DNA of 64,000 bases, taken from the NCBI GenBank assembly GCA_028753945.1, contig JAPNXP010000010.1, positions 1,057,042 to 1,121,041 on the forward strand, written 5' to 3'. The position numbers and the translations under genes are program-made. The notes below the pieces were generated by a model. It had not been told where the DNA came from. It searched no databases and was given only the letters and a program-made list of their open reading frames with translations. This DNA is from Hexactinellida sp. DTS-2022. Lineage: Eukaryota; Porifera; Hexactinellida. Positions 36,403 through 47,157 of the stretch are shown here, piece by piece; positions within the stretch are counted from its first letter, which is position 1; each line of letters opens with the position of its first letter.

Positions 36403-36740
36403 TCTTAGGCATATCTATTCTAATCAAGGGCATAGAAATGAAACGAACAAACGAAACAATCAGGAATATATGTTAAGTTCAATTTAAAAGTCTTACTTTT
36501 TCTAGTCAAGTTCAATAATAGAGATCAGGAATGTGGTAATAATATAGGGTGAAAATTGCAAGCCTTTCTCGTTTTTAACTATACAAATGATCAATCAGCT
36601 GAAAATCGCGAGATACAACGCATGCGCTACTCAGTTTTAAATATATGGAATTTTCACGGCATTTACAAATTTGCATGATTTGTTGATTCGTGCCTGTTCG
36701 TTTTTTTCGAGGTAATAGAAATATTGTGACCTTTTTCCCA

Positions 36741-37330
36741 GCAAATCGGACAGTATTTTGGGACAATATTTCCAACTATGATCTCGTCCATAGATATATA
36801 ATAGCTTCGCTCATTTGGAGGGAAAGAGTGTATGCGATTCTCTTGTCGCTGGTCACGTTGGTTTCATCCTCCGTTTTGAACCCTGTTGTACCAGTTTGTG
36901 ATTCGGGGGGCGCATGATCTGTCAGCGATGCAAGCGATATTTTCTCTAAATCCATATGTCGGTTTTTAGCGTATATCCGTCCTCTTTAACTCATGTTTGA
37001 TATCGCTCAGCAGGTCTCGGCTCTCAGGAGCTCCAAGGTCGGGATTGATGCCCAGTACTTGCGCTTTAATCTTTGATTCGATATTGGTTCCCAGGTGAGT
37101 TTACTAATTGCTTGTCCTGCACTGTACTGATCGACAGGGGGATCTAAAGTGGATTCAAATGCATCGAGCGCTTCCTTAACTGTTTCGGCGGAACGTGTGA
37201 TTTCACGATCACACAGTTGGATCGATAGAGCGGTTTACGTAATCGGGAAGCATATGTATTACGCATCACTAGCCGTCTTCTTATGCACTTAGGTTTTCCG
37301 TGCTATCCCAAATATGAATTGACAGTCTGA
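36741..37330 (-). CDS. Coding-like spacer of palindrome 2, unrecognised
   Basis: On the minus strand two neighbouring stretches look protein-coding by composition: about 36970-37227 (containing TVKEALDAFESTL and PVDQYSAGQAISKLTWEP) and about 36783-36956 (a methionine-started 57-residue reading, MDLEKISLASLTDHAPPES). The GC content is visibly higher than in the arms. They lie in different frames and I do not recognise a family. It may be part of the element that formed the palindrome or a trapped gene fragment. Confidence 0.35.
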
Positions 37331-37807
37331 TACTCGCTCCTTCTCGCTCCCAAGGTGGGATTGGAGTTTGGTTGGATGATGCCATATCGTACATTAGATT
37401 ATATTGTAATTATTTTGTGTTTTGAACGTCAACGATATTATATTCGTATATTCAATAAAGATAATCTTCGGGGAAAAAGGTCACAATATTTCTATTACCT
37501 CGAAAAAAACGAACAGGCACGAATCAACAAATCATGCAAATTTGTAAATGCCGTGAAAATTCCATATATTTAAAACTGAGTAGCGCATGCGTTGTATCTC
37601 GCGATTTTCAGCTGATTGATCATTTGTATAGTTAAAAACGAGAAAGGCTTGCAATTTTCACCCTATATTATTACCACATTCCTGATCTCTATTATTGAAC
37701 TTGACTAGAAAAAGTAAGACTTTTAAATTGAACTTAACATATATTCCTGATTGTTTCGTTTGTTCGTTTCATTTCTATGCCCTTGATTAGAATAGATATG
37801 CCTAAGA

Positions 37808-38879
37808 TACCTAAGATGCCAAAGGTTTGAGACACTTTTCAGTTGAATCTTCTTCCCGATTTTTGTATACTGGAATCCTGTAGAAGATAGAAGTCAAAAA
37901 TAGAATGTGTAAATTTGGGTAGAATGGGGGGAAATGTCCAGTTTGATTTAAAACAAACTCAAGCTAACTCTAAGAAACTACAACTCAATAAAAAAACGAA
38001 TCTATCAACCTATGCTGTCTCAGTGCGAATAGTTCCCAAAATAATTGAGTATTTTGTAATTTTCAAAACGTATAGAAAAGCTCTAAATATTATTACTACA
38101 AAATTAACAAATTTGAACTTACTTATAGCATGTTGTAAAAGTTGGGAAATAGTTGAAATAGTTGTTGCTTTCTGGAAAAAAATTAACTAATCTTCTTGAT
38201 ATTCTGCTAAATAGACTTTTAATTTGTGCCAAGATGCTTTGCAATAGCGTGGAAACTGTCGGATGTAAAGTGACGAGACCTGTTTTATCTTTTGTAGGTT
38301 GGATAGAATTTAATAATATATATCCAACGTATGCATTTTTGGTAAATTGAAATCAAGGAATCTTCACTAACTGATTTTCCATGGTCAATGAGAGCTATGT
38401 CTTTTCGATCATTAGGTCCCAGTATAGAGAATTGGAATACTCCGGATATAGGGTCTGTATGACAGAGGAGCTCTATCGCTTTCTTAACATTTCTATAATC
38501 TCCACTTATAGTCACCAAATTTTCAGTCCTACTGGAACTAAATAAAATATAGTTGGCCATTTGTTGGTTAAGAGAATTCAATAGGTCATTGAAAATATTT
38601 TTGCCAAGTCTGCAGAACAATATTAAAGAAGCTGTTTTCTAATAATGGGGTAGTGCTGATTCTGGTCGAAATTTGCAGCCACTTTGGAACCGCTTTCATT
38701 GTTCCCATTGCTATGCCATCTAAAATTATCACTTCTTGTTGATCTTTACACTTGGGACATGTGTAGTGCGGGGATAATCTATGTCAACCATTCTCAGATA
38801 TGCATTCCATGCTTGATAGACTATGTGATAATGGAATGTATTAGTTCTATCCATTCTGATGAGCTTCCTGTTCTTTGCA
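37808..38879 (-). pseudogene. Transposase-derived (HMGXB3/KDZ-like) gene fragment, right arm
   Basis: Mirror copy of the fragment at 35331-36402. The 111-codon piece (38285-38620) is identical at protein level, and the leader-region frame on the opposite strand differs by one residue (38684-38887). The same frame changes are present in both arms, so the gene was already broken when the palindrome formed, or the arms have since been homogenised. Confidence 0.5.
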
Positions 38880-38943
38880 CTAAATAATAAAAGTCAAATA
38901 GATCGTGTTTTTTAACTCAAGTACATCAGTGAATTCACTAAAC

Positions 38944-39439
38944 ATACCTCAATTAACCAATACAGAGTATTTCGTGACATAGTCCATCAACTCACTGTAG
39001 TCGTATAACAAGCTGTAATGAACGAAGTATCTGTTGTTGATGTTTAATAGTAAACTGCTATGTCCTTTGAATAATGGCAACCGAGGAATGTGTCAACATT
39101 CCATTTATAATTTCGATATATTTAATTCTACTACTTCTGGGTATACCCATGTTCCAATTTTGAACATATATAACGCGTTTAACTATGTTAAAAGTATGCT
39201 AGAAAAACAAGATAATTCGCAACCAAAATAACCATAACGTCATCAGATGATGACATATCACAATTCCGGGGGGTGCTATGTATACCTGGATACCATATTC
39301 CTATATAGTTATAATACACTTTTCAGCTCTATCATTGTTAATTATTCGAATAAAGATCAATTCTCCATTTTGAAAATTAGAAACTGGCCTCTTTGTTTTA
39401 TGGCCTTCTCGGCGACATATATAGCCGTATATTAAGTAG
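38944..39439. other. No clear feature; two short open frames
   Basis: Frames at 39034-39231 and 39247-39435 (plus) have ordinary composition but no domain I recognise. They could be exons of an unknown gene or chance. Confidence 0.3.
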
Positions 39440-40097
39440 GCCATGGTTCTACTCATATACTTGTAAGTTAGTTAAGATTCTTTAGCCAACTTATTAATGC
39501 ACTTTACTATTATTTTTTAATTCGAATTTGGAAGAAATTCTTGAAATATCTCGGGTGGCCTTGTCCTCCAGAAAGTTATTATACTATATACGATGCAGAA
39601 TTTTTTCTCGGGTAGTTTATATGTCAATCTATGCAACCACCGGATGAATAAGCTTTTCAACACATTTCATGAAATTCCTTGAAATCTCAAGAAAAATGTA
39701 CGTAAATTTCGAGAACTTTCCAAGATATTTAAGTCTTCTACAGGTACGTAGATCTAAAAAAACATACTTTGTAAAACATTAAAATTATAATTCATTAATC
39801 TAGCTATTTCGTTTTTGTTGTATTATTGCATACATTGGGTCAATACGAGATACGCGGGAAGAAATTTGATTGATAGAACTATTAAAAAATAAGCGTTTCC
39901 TAATTGTAGATATCAAAACATTCTAAATAATCATATTGTATCTTTCTATTCATATATATAGTTTTTTTATAATAGCATATATATTTTGAGTCTCCTGATT
40001 TTCTCCTGCTTTTTCATCATCGACCTCCGCTTTTTTGGTAAAACTCCCGCCAAAATGGAAAAACCTCCCACTTTTTGGTTTCCAGAGGTTGGCATCC
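39440..40097. mobile_element. Relic hAT-like element (CTCCCGC family)
   Basis: The right end GGTTGGCATCCCTG follows a string of CTCCYGC motifs. The body matches, in inverted orientation, the copy at 53118-54448 (shared GGGTCAATACGAGATACG and TACTCATATACTTGTA). The left terminus is missing. Confidence 0.65.
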
Positions 40098-40190
40098 CTG
40101 ATAATAATAATAATAATAATAATACGTAATAATAATAATTATTATTATTATTATTATAATATAATAATAATAATATTTATTACAATTATA
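40098..40190. repeat. TAA/TTA trinucleotide microsatellite
   Basis: (TAA)n followed by its complement (TTA)n, which could fold as a hairpin. It directly abuts the relic element end. 40190-40508 has no feature. Confidence 0.85.
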
Positions 40191-40516
40191 ATGTTGGATA
40201 TTCGAATAACAAGAGATCAGTAGCAAATTTGTGACAGCTATAATTGATAGGGACTAACTATATATATGATAAGCGAATTATATTGAATAGCTTGTCATTG
40301 CCTACGTAATCTTATACACTAACCGGCCAACAGTATTTGAACAACAATAATTTGTATTCATACATTCAAGCTTCTAGCAGCATAATAAGTTATCACTGAT
40401 TCAACACGACTATTTACATAAAAAGATGTGTAAAGTATAATAAGTTACCAAAATTTTGAATTTACATTTTTATGGAGCTATTAAATTCATCAACAATATA
40501 ATTAGCTAATTACATT

Positions 40517-40670
40517 CAGTGGCGTAGCCAGGCCCGGGAAACTTCTCTCTGGGCCCGGGAAAAAAAAATCAATGGGGTTAGTGGCGTAGCCAGGCCCGGG
40601 CCTGGGGGGCACAGGCCCGGGAAACTTCTCTCTGTACCCGGGCAATCACTCGGGGCTGGCTACGCCACTG
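40517..40670. mobile_element. hAT-type MITE, internally duplicated
   Basis: Ends CAGTGGCGTAGCCAGG and GCTGGCTACGCCACTG, with exact 8-bp duplication ATTACATT (40509-40516, 40671-40678). The left end with CCAGGCCCGGGAAACTTCTC is repeated inside from about 40580. Confidence 0.95.
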
Positions 40671-40837
40671 ATTACATTAATACGTATATAATCTAAGATC
40701 ATTAAGATTCAATTATAAACTACAAGTTCTGATTGCAGATTTGAATTCCACATGATCGAATTACTCTAGGTGTACAATTTCGAATCATTTCTTTTATTTC
40801 CTACTGAGATACAGCTACATTCCCATTTGTGCCACTT

Positions 40838-40894
40838 GTGCAAAAAGGAAAAAGCGGGAGAATCCCACCAAAGCGGGAGAGTTGGCAACCCTGT
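40838..40894. mobile_element. Terminal fragment of the CTCCCGC hAT-like family
   Basis: AAGCGGGAGA is repeated and the fragment ends GAGTTGGCAACCCTG at 40894. An A/T microsatellite and a degenerate satellite P start follow. Confidence 0.55.
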
Positions 40895-41043
40895 AATAAT
40901 AATAATTATTATTATTACTGTGCCGACTTACTACGTAGACTGCCTTGGATTAATTAAGTCCGTATCCTCTCCACAGAACAGAGTTTTATTAACTAAAGGC
41001 CCAAAATATCAGGATAAATTTATCATGTTTTACAGATGTGCAC

Positions 41044-41454
41044 CATACCTGCCAACCTATTTGAGTCATCCCCCTGTACGGGGTTCCAATTTTACCTTGT
41101 ACATTGGTCAAAATCCCTGACACCCAAAGATTTTTCTCGCTCTCTCATCTAGGGAATCCTTGTACACTTATACTAAGAGGAATTACAATAACCAAGACAT
41201 TGTATTATGTGGTTAATGCAGAATGCATGGCAAGAGATACTCCCTTTAAACTTGAATTTACGCAAAACAAAATGCTTTATTTTGAGGGTGTAGACATTTT
41301 TTAGGCATTATTATACCCACAATCAATAATTCTGTCCCAAGTAAAATCCCTGTACAAATGTGATACATCCCTTTACGCCTGTTAGAACAGCCAAAATGGT
41401 TAAATGTCTATACTGTGCAGGAAATTCATGGACCATGTACGGTTGGCAGGTATG
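41044..41454. mobile_element. MITE with ATACCTGCCAAC ends
   Basis: Ends CATACCTGCCAAC and GTTGGCAGGTATG. It splits the repeat's GTGCACCTG word, leaving AC on both sides (2-bp duplication at most). Open frames inside are short and unrecognised. Confidence 0.7.
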
Positions 41455-41936
41455 ACCTGAGGTCATGATTTTTTGTTTATTTTTTGGACACATTTACACA
41501 TTTTAAATGTTACAACGGAACAATAAATAGTGCTCGAATTGCATTTATATACATTTGATATAGAATTTGATTATACACCTTTTCACATTGCACTAATTTT
41601 CAAATTGTGCTTATAATAAAAATTCTAGTTTGATTTGTTACGAACGCTTCAGATCAATTGAAAGTATTAATTCTAATTCTATTGATTCAACTTGTGATAT
41701 TTTATATTGGTTCAAGTTGTAAGATCGAGTAGGCTTCTATTTTCTCATTGAAAAGTAAGATTATATTTTCCATAACAACGACAGATTATGTGAGTATATT
41801 TCCTTCTGTAAGAATATTCTTGCACAATTAATATACTGAGTATTAATAAACTGGCGTAGATAATTTTATAATTTTTTTGAACTATGATACGTATGTAGAA
41901 GGTTCCAATTATTTTATAGGGGTAATTGAGTGTGCT

Positions 41937-41998
41937 CAAGGTTTCATCCAGGCGTATGCGGAGCGCCTGTAGGCGCTTATTGTCTGGATGAAAGTCTG
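41937..41998. mobile_element. 62-bp hAT-type MITE
   Basis: Starts CAAGGTTTCATCCAG and ends CTGGATGAAAGTCTG, with exact 8-bp duplication AGTGTGCT (41929-41936, 41999-42006). The core GGAGCGCCTGTAGGCGC is itself inverted, so almost the whole element is a hairpin. Confidence 0.85.
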
Positions 41999-42298
41999 AG
42001 TGTGCTGAATCAAATATTGAGAGAAATTCATTTTTTAAAATTCATTGTTAGTCAAATAATTAAATTTAATTAATTTTAATGTAGAATGAAATTGGTGTTA
42101 AATAATAAATAAATTTAATGAGCATTAATAATATTGCTAAACAACTTCATTTCAAAAATGAGAGAAGACAGAAACAAATTTCTGTTTTATCAATTGTTCC
42201 TTATGGCACGCAACACTTATATAAATTACTCTTAACACCTTGACGTGACCATACTATACAGTACTGTATATGATAGTCAAAAATATCTTTTTTTATTC

Positions 42299-42318
42299 TC
42301 GGTCGCGAAGCGACCGAG
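42299..42318. repeat. GCGAAGC-tipped hairpin
   Basis: CTCGGTCGC/GCGACCGAG closes over GAA, matching the hairpin tips at 551-629. Confidence 0.6.
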
Positions 42319-42352
42319 ACCGAAGAGTTCGTTATATTAAAATACATGTAGC

Positions 42353-42514
42353 CAGGCTTTCATCTCCGCAAAACTTTCGGTGCTCCTAAATTTACCTCGC
42401 TTCCAAATGCCTAAATTACTCATTTTCTATTAATTCTCGATTTACTACGCCATATGTAGGCTCAAATTATTTTAAGTCTCGGAGGCGCGTCGCAAACACC
42501 TGGGTGAAACTCTG
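42353..42514. mobile_element. hAT-like MITE
   Basis: Ends CAGGCTTTCATC and GGTGAAACTCTG, related to the 62-bp MITE and to the solitary end at 2331. No matching 8-bp flanks. Confidence 0.5.
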
Positions 42515-42650
42515 ATTGACACATAGGGAACTAGTTTAAGTAGGCGCAATGATGGGCATCCTTGGATCGACCATTTTTGAGCAACCTCGTTTACCCTCGT
42601 TCCTCTTAACTTGAAGGTAAAACTTCACATTTTTGCAATGCAATCTGTAC

Positions 42651-42960
42651 CAGAGTGGACCATGGGTCAACATTGGTGACCCATGACCCATTGACCCATC
42701 ACACAATTTTAAATATTTAAATACTATCCTGTAACATTAACAGAATAACAGAATAACAGAATAACAGTATAAATTACCTCAACAAACCTACTTGTTGCAA
42801 TGTCGAATATGTTTAGTATATCAATGCACATCAATGCTATAATAATAATGATGATGATTATGATTGATTCGTGTTTTAACTGAAGAATACATTGAAATTC
42901 CAAATGGGTCATGGGTCACGGAGCCGTGACTCATGACCCATCGACCCATGGTCCACTCTG
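42651..42960. mobile_element. hAT-type MITE
   Basis: Ends CAGAGTGGACCATGGGTC and GACCCATGGTCCACTCTG, with exact 8-bp duplication ATCTGTAC (42643-42650, 42961-42968). Subterminal GACCCAT repeats occur in both orientations. Confidence 0.95.
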
Positions 42961-43229
42961 ATCTGTACTAATATGATTCAATTATATTGAGAATGGAAAC
43001 GCATTATGTATATGCAAACTGTTATTTAACTGATTAGTATATTGAATGCTCAAGTTTAATGTTAAACAATAACCCTCTATCAATAAATTATAAATACGTA
43101 GATAACGAATCCGCTAATAATGAACACGGCTTCTAATGAAATATTATTAAGAATCGTTATAAAGGGAGTACCTTCTATGCTTCACTTATAGTATTTAATG
43201 GACATATTATTTCTACATATTATTTCCAG

Positions 43230-43376
43230 CCCCATGGAAAAATTTATACACCCTGAGAACTTTATTAACTTTTGTGATATATCTAACCATCGGGTTAACA
43301 TGTGGATATTTTGAGACTCAGCCCCCTACAATTCTCATACCCCCAACCACTATCACTTTCTGGCACAGGCCTGCAA
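43230..43376 (+). CDS. Possible single exon with a membrane segment
   Basis: A 147-nt open stretch is bounded by an acceptor (ATTATTTCCAG, ending 43229) and a strong donor (GTATGT, 43377). Its reading contains a short basic part, then LLTFVIYLTIGLTCGYF (membrane helix), then a Pro/Thr-rich stretch. That layout suits the N-terminal signal-anchor exon of a type II membrane protein such as a Golgi glycosyltransferase or a small surface protein. Partner exons were not found. The neighbouring intronless gene at 44483 has its own signal anchor, so the two need not be related. Confidence 0.4.
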
Positions 43377-43379
43377 GTA

Positions 43380-44480
43380 TGTATAGTATCACTGGTTCGG
43401 TCATGAATTCTTGTCATGTTTTTCATAAAATACAAAATTTGTAGCTTCCCTACCTGGTTCATAGGTAGTGTTATACGTTACCCAGTCATAGGGTAATGTT
43501 AACAACACTTATACATAGGCTATTAGTATAGTACTAGGACCTAGGTGAACACTTTAAGAGTTCTACATAGACAATCTTAATACGAATTCTATTAGTTTAT
43601 TACCCTTATTCTTACTTAGTGTTTATCTGCTTCGGCTCCCGCGCGCAACAGTAGTGTCATCAAGTAGCGCTTTGGCGCCAGGAAAAACCGATGTAGAGGA
43701 TAATTTATCCGATAGGGTGATAAACAATCGTTTTTACTAGTTCTGTTAACTTTAGTAATTAGTAAAAATAAACAATCATCAGAATTTGTGTTTTATGAAA
43801 TATATAGTTGAAAACAGATGGTTCCGCTATAGACAATTTTAGAGCCGCCAAATGACCAAAAAATGGTGGCCACTGGCTGCTTTGTGCAGGTTACTCTATA
43901 TAATATGCACTCCAGCCTCCCTTATAAGGGCACTGTGGTCCGGAGTGTGCCTGTAACTCGGAATTTGCCCGGATCTCACAAATACAATGGCTAGTACAAA
44001 TGGAATTCCCAAGTGTCTAATCAATATTTTCTAAATTCATTCAAAATCTAAAACTGATGTTTTTAACGAGTTGTGGACAATTTAAGATATGTATCTGTTA
44101 TAGAATTTTTTCATTAATTAGACTCCATTATTGATTAAATGAATACATTTAGTTTGTCTTTACGCCAAAAGGGGGCCTGGTTGAGGGAGGTGCCCAGATC
44201 TGGGAGGTTCGGATGACGAGGTTTGAGTGTACACAGTTCAATATAATTGGAAATGGGATCTGAATGTCAGAGATTGGGAAAATATAAATACTTGTGATTT
44301 TACAAATACAAGTACAATTCAAATAATAAATCATAAATTAAAATGTATTTAAATGTAAATACAAAACCTTTTACAATAAATACTGTTTTAGCGAAAACTT
44401 TTATAAAAGTGGACGCAAGACAGGTTCGACTGATTTAATTTGAATATATCATTTCATTTAGTGGATTATAAAGATATTTT
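43380..44480. other. Intergenic sequence upstream of the 44483 gene
   Basis: AT-rich, with isolated GC-richer patches (43628-43680, 43910-43980). No gene or repeat recognised. A possible acceptor (TTTCATTTAG, ending about 44460) lies 22 bases before the ATG of the next gene, so a 5' non-coding exon may exist upstream. Confidence 0.4.
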
Positions 44481-44482
44481 GT

Positions 44483-46450
44483 ATGAATCGTGTAAAGAAG
44501 ACTGGCTTGCTAGGATTTATTCTAGTAGTAGTATTATACCTAACTATATACCGTTACAATCTTACAAAGGATCATCCTACAAAAGATTTATTATTATTAC
44601 AATCTGGACCGAATAAGATAGCATTTCAACCCAAAACATACACAAATGATATGTATTTGCTGACAATGCATACTTCTTTTGTTGATGATCCCACCAATAG
44701 ATACAGGCTTTTTGTTCAATCTAACTTTTTAAAAATGAGTAACTTTGCATGTTTCCGTGGACTCGTAAAATTTGTTGTACTCACAAACAGTGAAGAAACT
44801 ACAAACCTCATAAATGAACACTATCCGAATATCATTGCCCACCCAACCCCTCTCTATCCTGTATTTACTGCACCTGCGTTTAAGGATACACATAGAATAG
44901 CAATGAATCTCAGCAAATCATTCTTTTACATGCAAGCTAATTCATGTAATCTGTATGAGACTTCTCTTGTACAAACACTTAAAGCAATCAAGGATTCATG
45001 GATGAAAGGTTATATAAGACAAAAAATAATGATTTATGGTAAAAGGTTTAATGTTATTTTTGAAGGACCAGTAGAAAATGAATTCCAAGTATTGGAACAC
45101 TTTAAAACAGGTGAACAATTTCGCGATGATGCTCAAGACTATGTAATTCTTACAAAAGATACAATCGAGTTTGATGTATTTTCAGAGGTACTCATGGGTA
45201 GAGCTAGAAGTGACAATGCGATGGTAGACTTTGGAGTCCATAATGAAGTGGAAACATTTGATGCCTCCAATTCAATTCATCTTGCGCATCAAATCTATAG
45301 TAATAAGATAAAATACAACGGTAAGTATACTGGCTCTGAGGAAGAGAGATGGAACCATTATGTGACAGAGGGGTTAAGAGATCATTATTCCACTAATTGT
45401 GCAAGATACTCAACAGAATTAGAGATCGACAATACAGTTACTATAATAGACAAAAAATCAAAAAAAGTGCTAGATACTATATCAGGAGAAGATGAGGCCT
45501 TTTTCAAGCAACATCAGTATTGGATTGATTTTAAGGCGATAAATTCAAATATTTCCTTCAAGACCGTGCCTGACTTAGTAGTTGTAGTACTTGCATGTAA
45601 CAAACCAGATTCTTTGAACCGACTTTTGAAATCGTTAATAAATGTTGAATATGAAGGGGATAGGATTGACCTTGTCATTTCTTTAGACATTGGATATCTA
45701 GGATACTATGATCTTCCTACCTTAATCATTATTAAACGACTATTATGGCCACATGGTACATTAACAATAGTTTTGAAGGATAAACACAGAGGTCAACTAA
45801 ATCAATGGTTAGAAGCATACAGCAGTGTTGACACTAGAGATATCTCCCCCATTCTCATTCTTGAAGATAATCTTATGCTTTCTCCATTTTGGTATGAATA
45901 CTTAAAAGGTGTGTTGAACAAGAGTAATTCAAGACAACTTCATGAAAAAATAGCTGGATGGAGTTTAGAGGCACCTTACTCAGGGCAATCTTACCCAGAG
46001 CATAGCTCAGTCATGTTGGGTAATATCCGTTGGGTGAGGAGTTTCGTTCCTGTTCTTAACAAATGGATTTCCTTTTTGAAATGGTACAAGAAAGAATCTA
46101 GACATGTTCCTCATAATGCGTTTTCGAAATCTCCTGCATCGTATCTGGACAACCGAGGCAACTGGAGTAATTGGGAAAAAAGTGTATGGGTGAGTTGGTA
46201 CTGGTATTACTTGAATTTGCACTCTCCTGAGCAGCAAGATATATTATACATTTTTGATAAGAGGGGATCGTTAGCACAGAAAACAAGAATTACAATCCTA
46301 AATTGGAATAGAAATGAGTGTTACGAGAAAGGCAGTGTGGAGAGTGAGGTTAATTTTCAAGACATTGATCCATCAGAAAAGAATCACGATATCAAGATAC
46401 CAGAAGTAATTCCTACGTTCTCTTTTGAGTCTTTTGCTAAAGTATTTTAA
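44483..46450 (+). CDS. Type II membrane glycosyltransferase-like protein
   Basis: A 655-codon uninterrupted frame. Residues 1-7 are basic (NRVKK) and about 9-24 hydrophobic (LLGFILVVVLYLTIY), a signal anchor placing the rest in the Golgi lumen. From about residue 370 a GT-A-like fold is recognisable: PDLVVVVLACNKPDSLNRLL (strand 1 and helix), DLVISLDIG, WPHGTLTIVLKDKHRGQLNQ, then PILILEDNLMLSPFWYEYL at about 457-475. The last is the position of the metal-binding acidic motif (EDD in GnT-I and in related eukaryotic proteins). Here it reads EDN, so the third acidic residue is missing. The C-terminal block with WISFLKWYKK and the W/Y-rich part fits the same uncharacterised GnT-I-like family. The N-terminal 340 residues are not recognised. 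The frame has no introns, which suggests a single-exon gene or retrocopy. Donor, acceptor and activity cannot be predicted. Confidence 0.75.
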   Translation: MNRVKKTGLLGFILVVVLYLTIYRYNLTKDHPTKDLLLLQSGPNKIAFQPKTYTNDMYLLTMHTSFVDDPTNRYRLFVQSNFLKMSNFACFRGLVKFVVLTNSEETTNLINEHYPNIIAHPTPLYPVFTAPAFKDTHRIAMNLSKSFFYMQANSCNLYETSLVQTLKAIKDSWMKGYIRQKIMIYGKRFNVIFEGPVENEFQVLEHFKTGEQFRDDAQDYVILTKDTIEFDVFSEVLMGRARSDNAMVDFGVHNEVETFDASNSIHLAHQIYSNKIKYNGKYTGSEEERWNHYVTEGLRDHYSTNCARYSTELEIDNTVTIIDKKSKKVLDTISGEDEAFFKQHQYWIDFKAINSNISFKTVPDLVVVVLACNKPDSLNRLLKSLINVEYEGDRIDLVISLDIGYLGYYDLPTLIIIKRLLWPHGTLTIVLKDKHRGQLNQWLEAYSSVDTRDISPILILEDNLMLSPFWYEYLKGVLNKSNSRQLHEKIAGWSLEAPYSGQSYPEHSSVMLGNIRWVRSFVPVLNKWISFLKWYKKESRHVPHNAFSKSPASYLDNRGNWSNWEKSVWVSWYWYYLNLHSPEQQDILYIFDKRGSLAQKTRITILNWNRNECYEKGSVESEVNFQDIDPSEKNHDIKIPEVIPTFSFESFAKVF

Positions 46451-46610
46451 TTCTATCATTTGGATTTGTGTGAATTTTTAGTCTATTCTTTTGTATCTAT
46501 GAGAATATTATAATATTTGGGACAATAACTAGAGTAACTCTCGTCAAGGGATTTTTAAATTGTTCTAATTATCCGAAATTCGTAAAATTGGAGTCACTTG
46601 GACTATTTTG

Positions 46611-47022
46611 TAGGGCTGAACCGAATATTCGAAATGTAACGAACGAACCTTTTTATAAACGAACGAATATTCAAATATTCGTTGGTTTTGATGACTAATT
46701 AAATCAAATTCAAGACAAAATAGTTATTTGTTAATGTTATAACAGTTTAATCATAGTGACAAAGTCTATTATTATACACTAGCTAGTTATACAAAGTTTA
46801 GGTAGGAATTTATATTGACGATCTCTCTAATCTAAACAATGGTTATGTTGTTGTCCAAAAGTAGTAAACGAATATCTGTTTCAATCTAATATTCTTTAAA
46901 ACGGATATTCGTTCAATCGTTTCGAACGAATATTCGAATGTTCGGTATATTCGTTTCTTTCATAGGGAGGGGTTGTCGAATTTTCGGGAACCTTTGCATT
47001 ACGTAATATTTAAACAGCCCTA
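46611..47022. mobile_element. MITE with TAGGGCTG ends
   Basis: Ends TAGGGCTGAACCGAATATTC and ATTTAAACAGCCCTA, with repeated CGAATATTCGAA-like palindromes inside. hAT-like ends, but no matching flanks. Confidence 0.6.
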
Positions 47023-47076
47023 AATTACAGTTAGTGTTAGAATGCGCGGATCTCCTCCGCGTATAACGTATAAAGT

Positions 47077-47155
47077 ATACCCTCGGTAATCCGAACAGCA
47101 ATTTATGATCCAAAACTCTATATTCCAATAAGTGAATTAGTTCGGATTAGTGAAG
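47077..47155. mobile_element. Small pogo-like MITE
   Basis: Ends TACCCTCGGTAATCCGAAC and GTTCGGATTAGTGAAGTA. It abuts the next MITE at a shared TA. Confidence 0.55.
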
Positions 47156-47157
47156 TA

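Larger units (their letters stand above)
35267..38943. repeat. Large palindrome 2 (two 1,473-bp arms)
   Basis: Arms 35267-36739 and 37471-38943 pair with a constant coordinate sum of 74210 at every point checked, so there is no net length change. Open frames in the two arms are identical except for one residue (R/G) seen in one of them. The 731-bp spacer is unique. The outer ends TTTAGTGAATTCACTGATG have no evident target duplication. Confidence 0.9.
40959..42290 (+). repeat. Hairpin-ended repeat, isolated diverged copy
   Basis: B-type start GTCCGTATCCTCTCCACAGA, then body. It is interrupted by elements at 41044-41454 and 41937-41998, and the terminal hairpin is lost. Confidence 0.7.

Noticed and set aside
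40770-41120. 116-codon frame as a gene
   Set aside because: It runs across an hAT-like end fragment, an A/T microsatellite and the start of a hairpin-ended repeat, so it is a chance join of repeats.
46007-46286. Minus-strand frames within the glycosyltransferase gene
   Set aside because: Shadows of the long plus-strand frame; no domain signal of their own.
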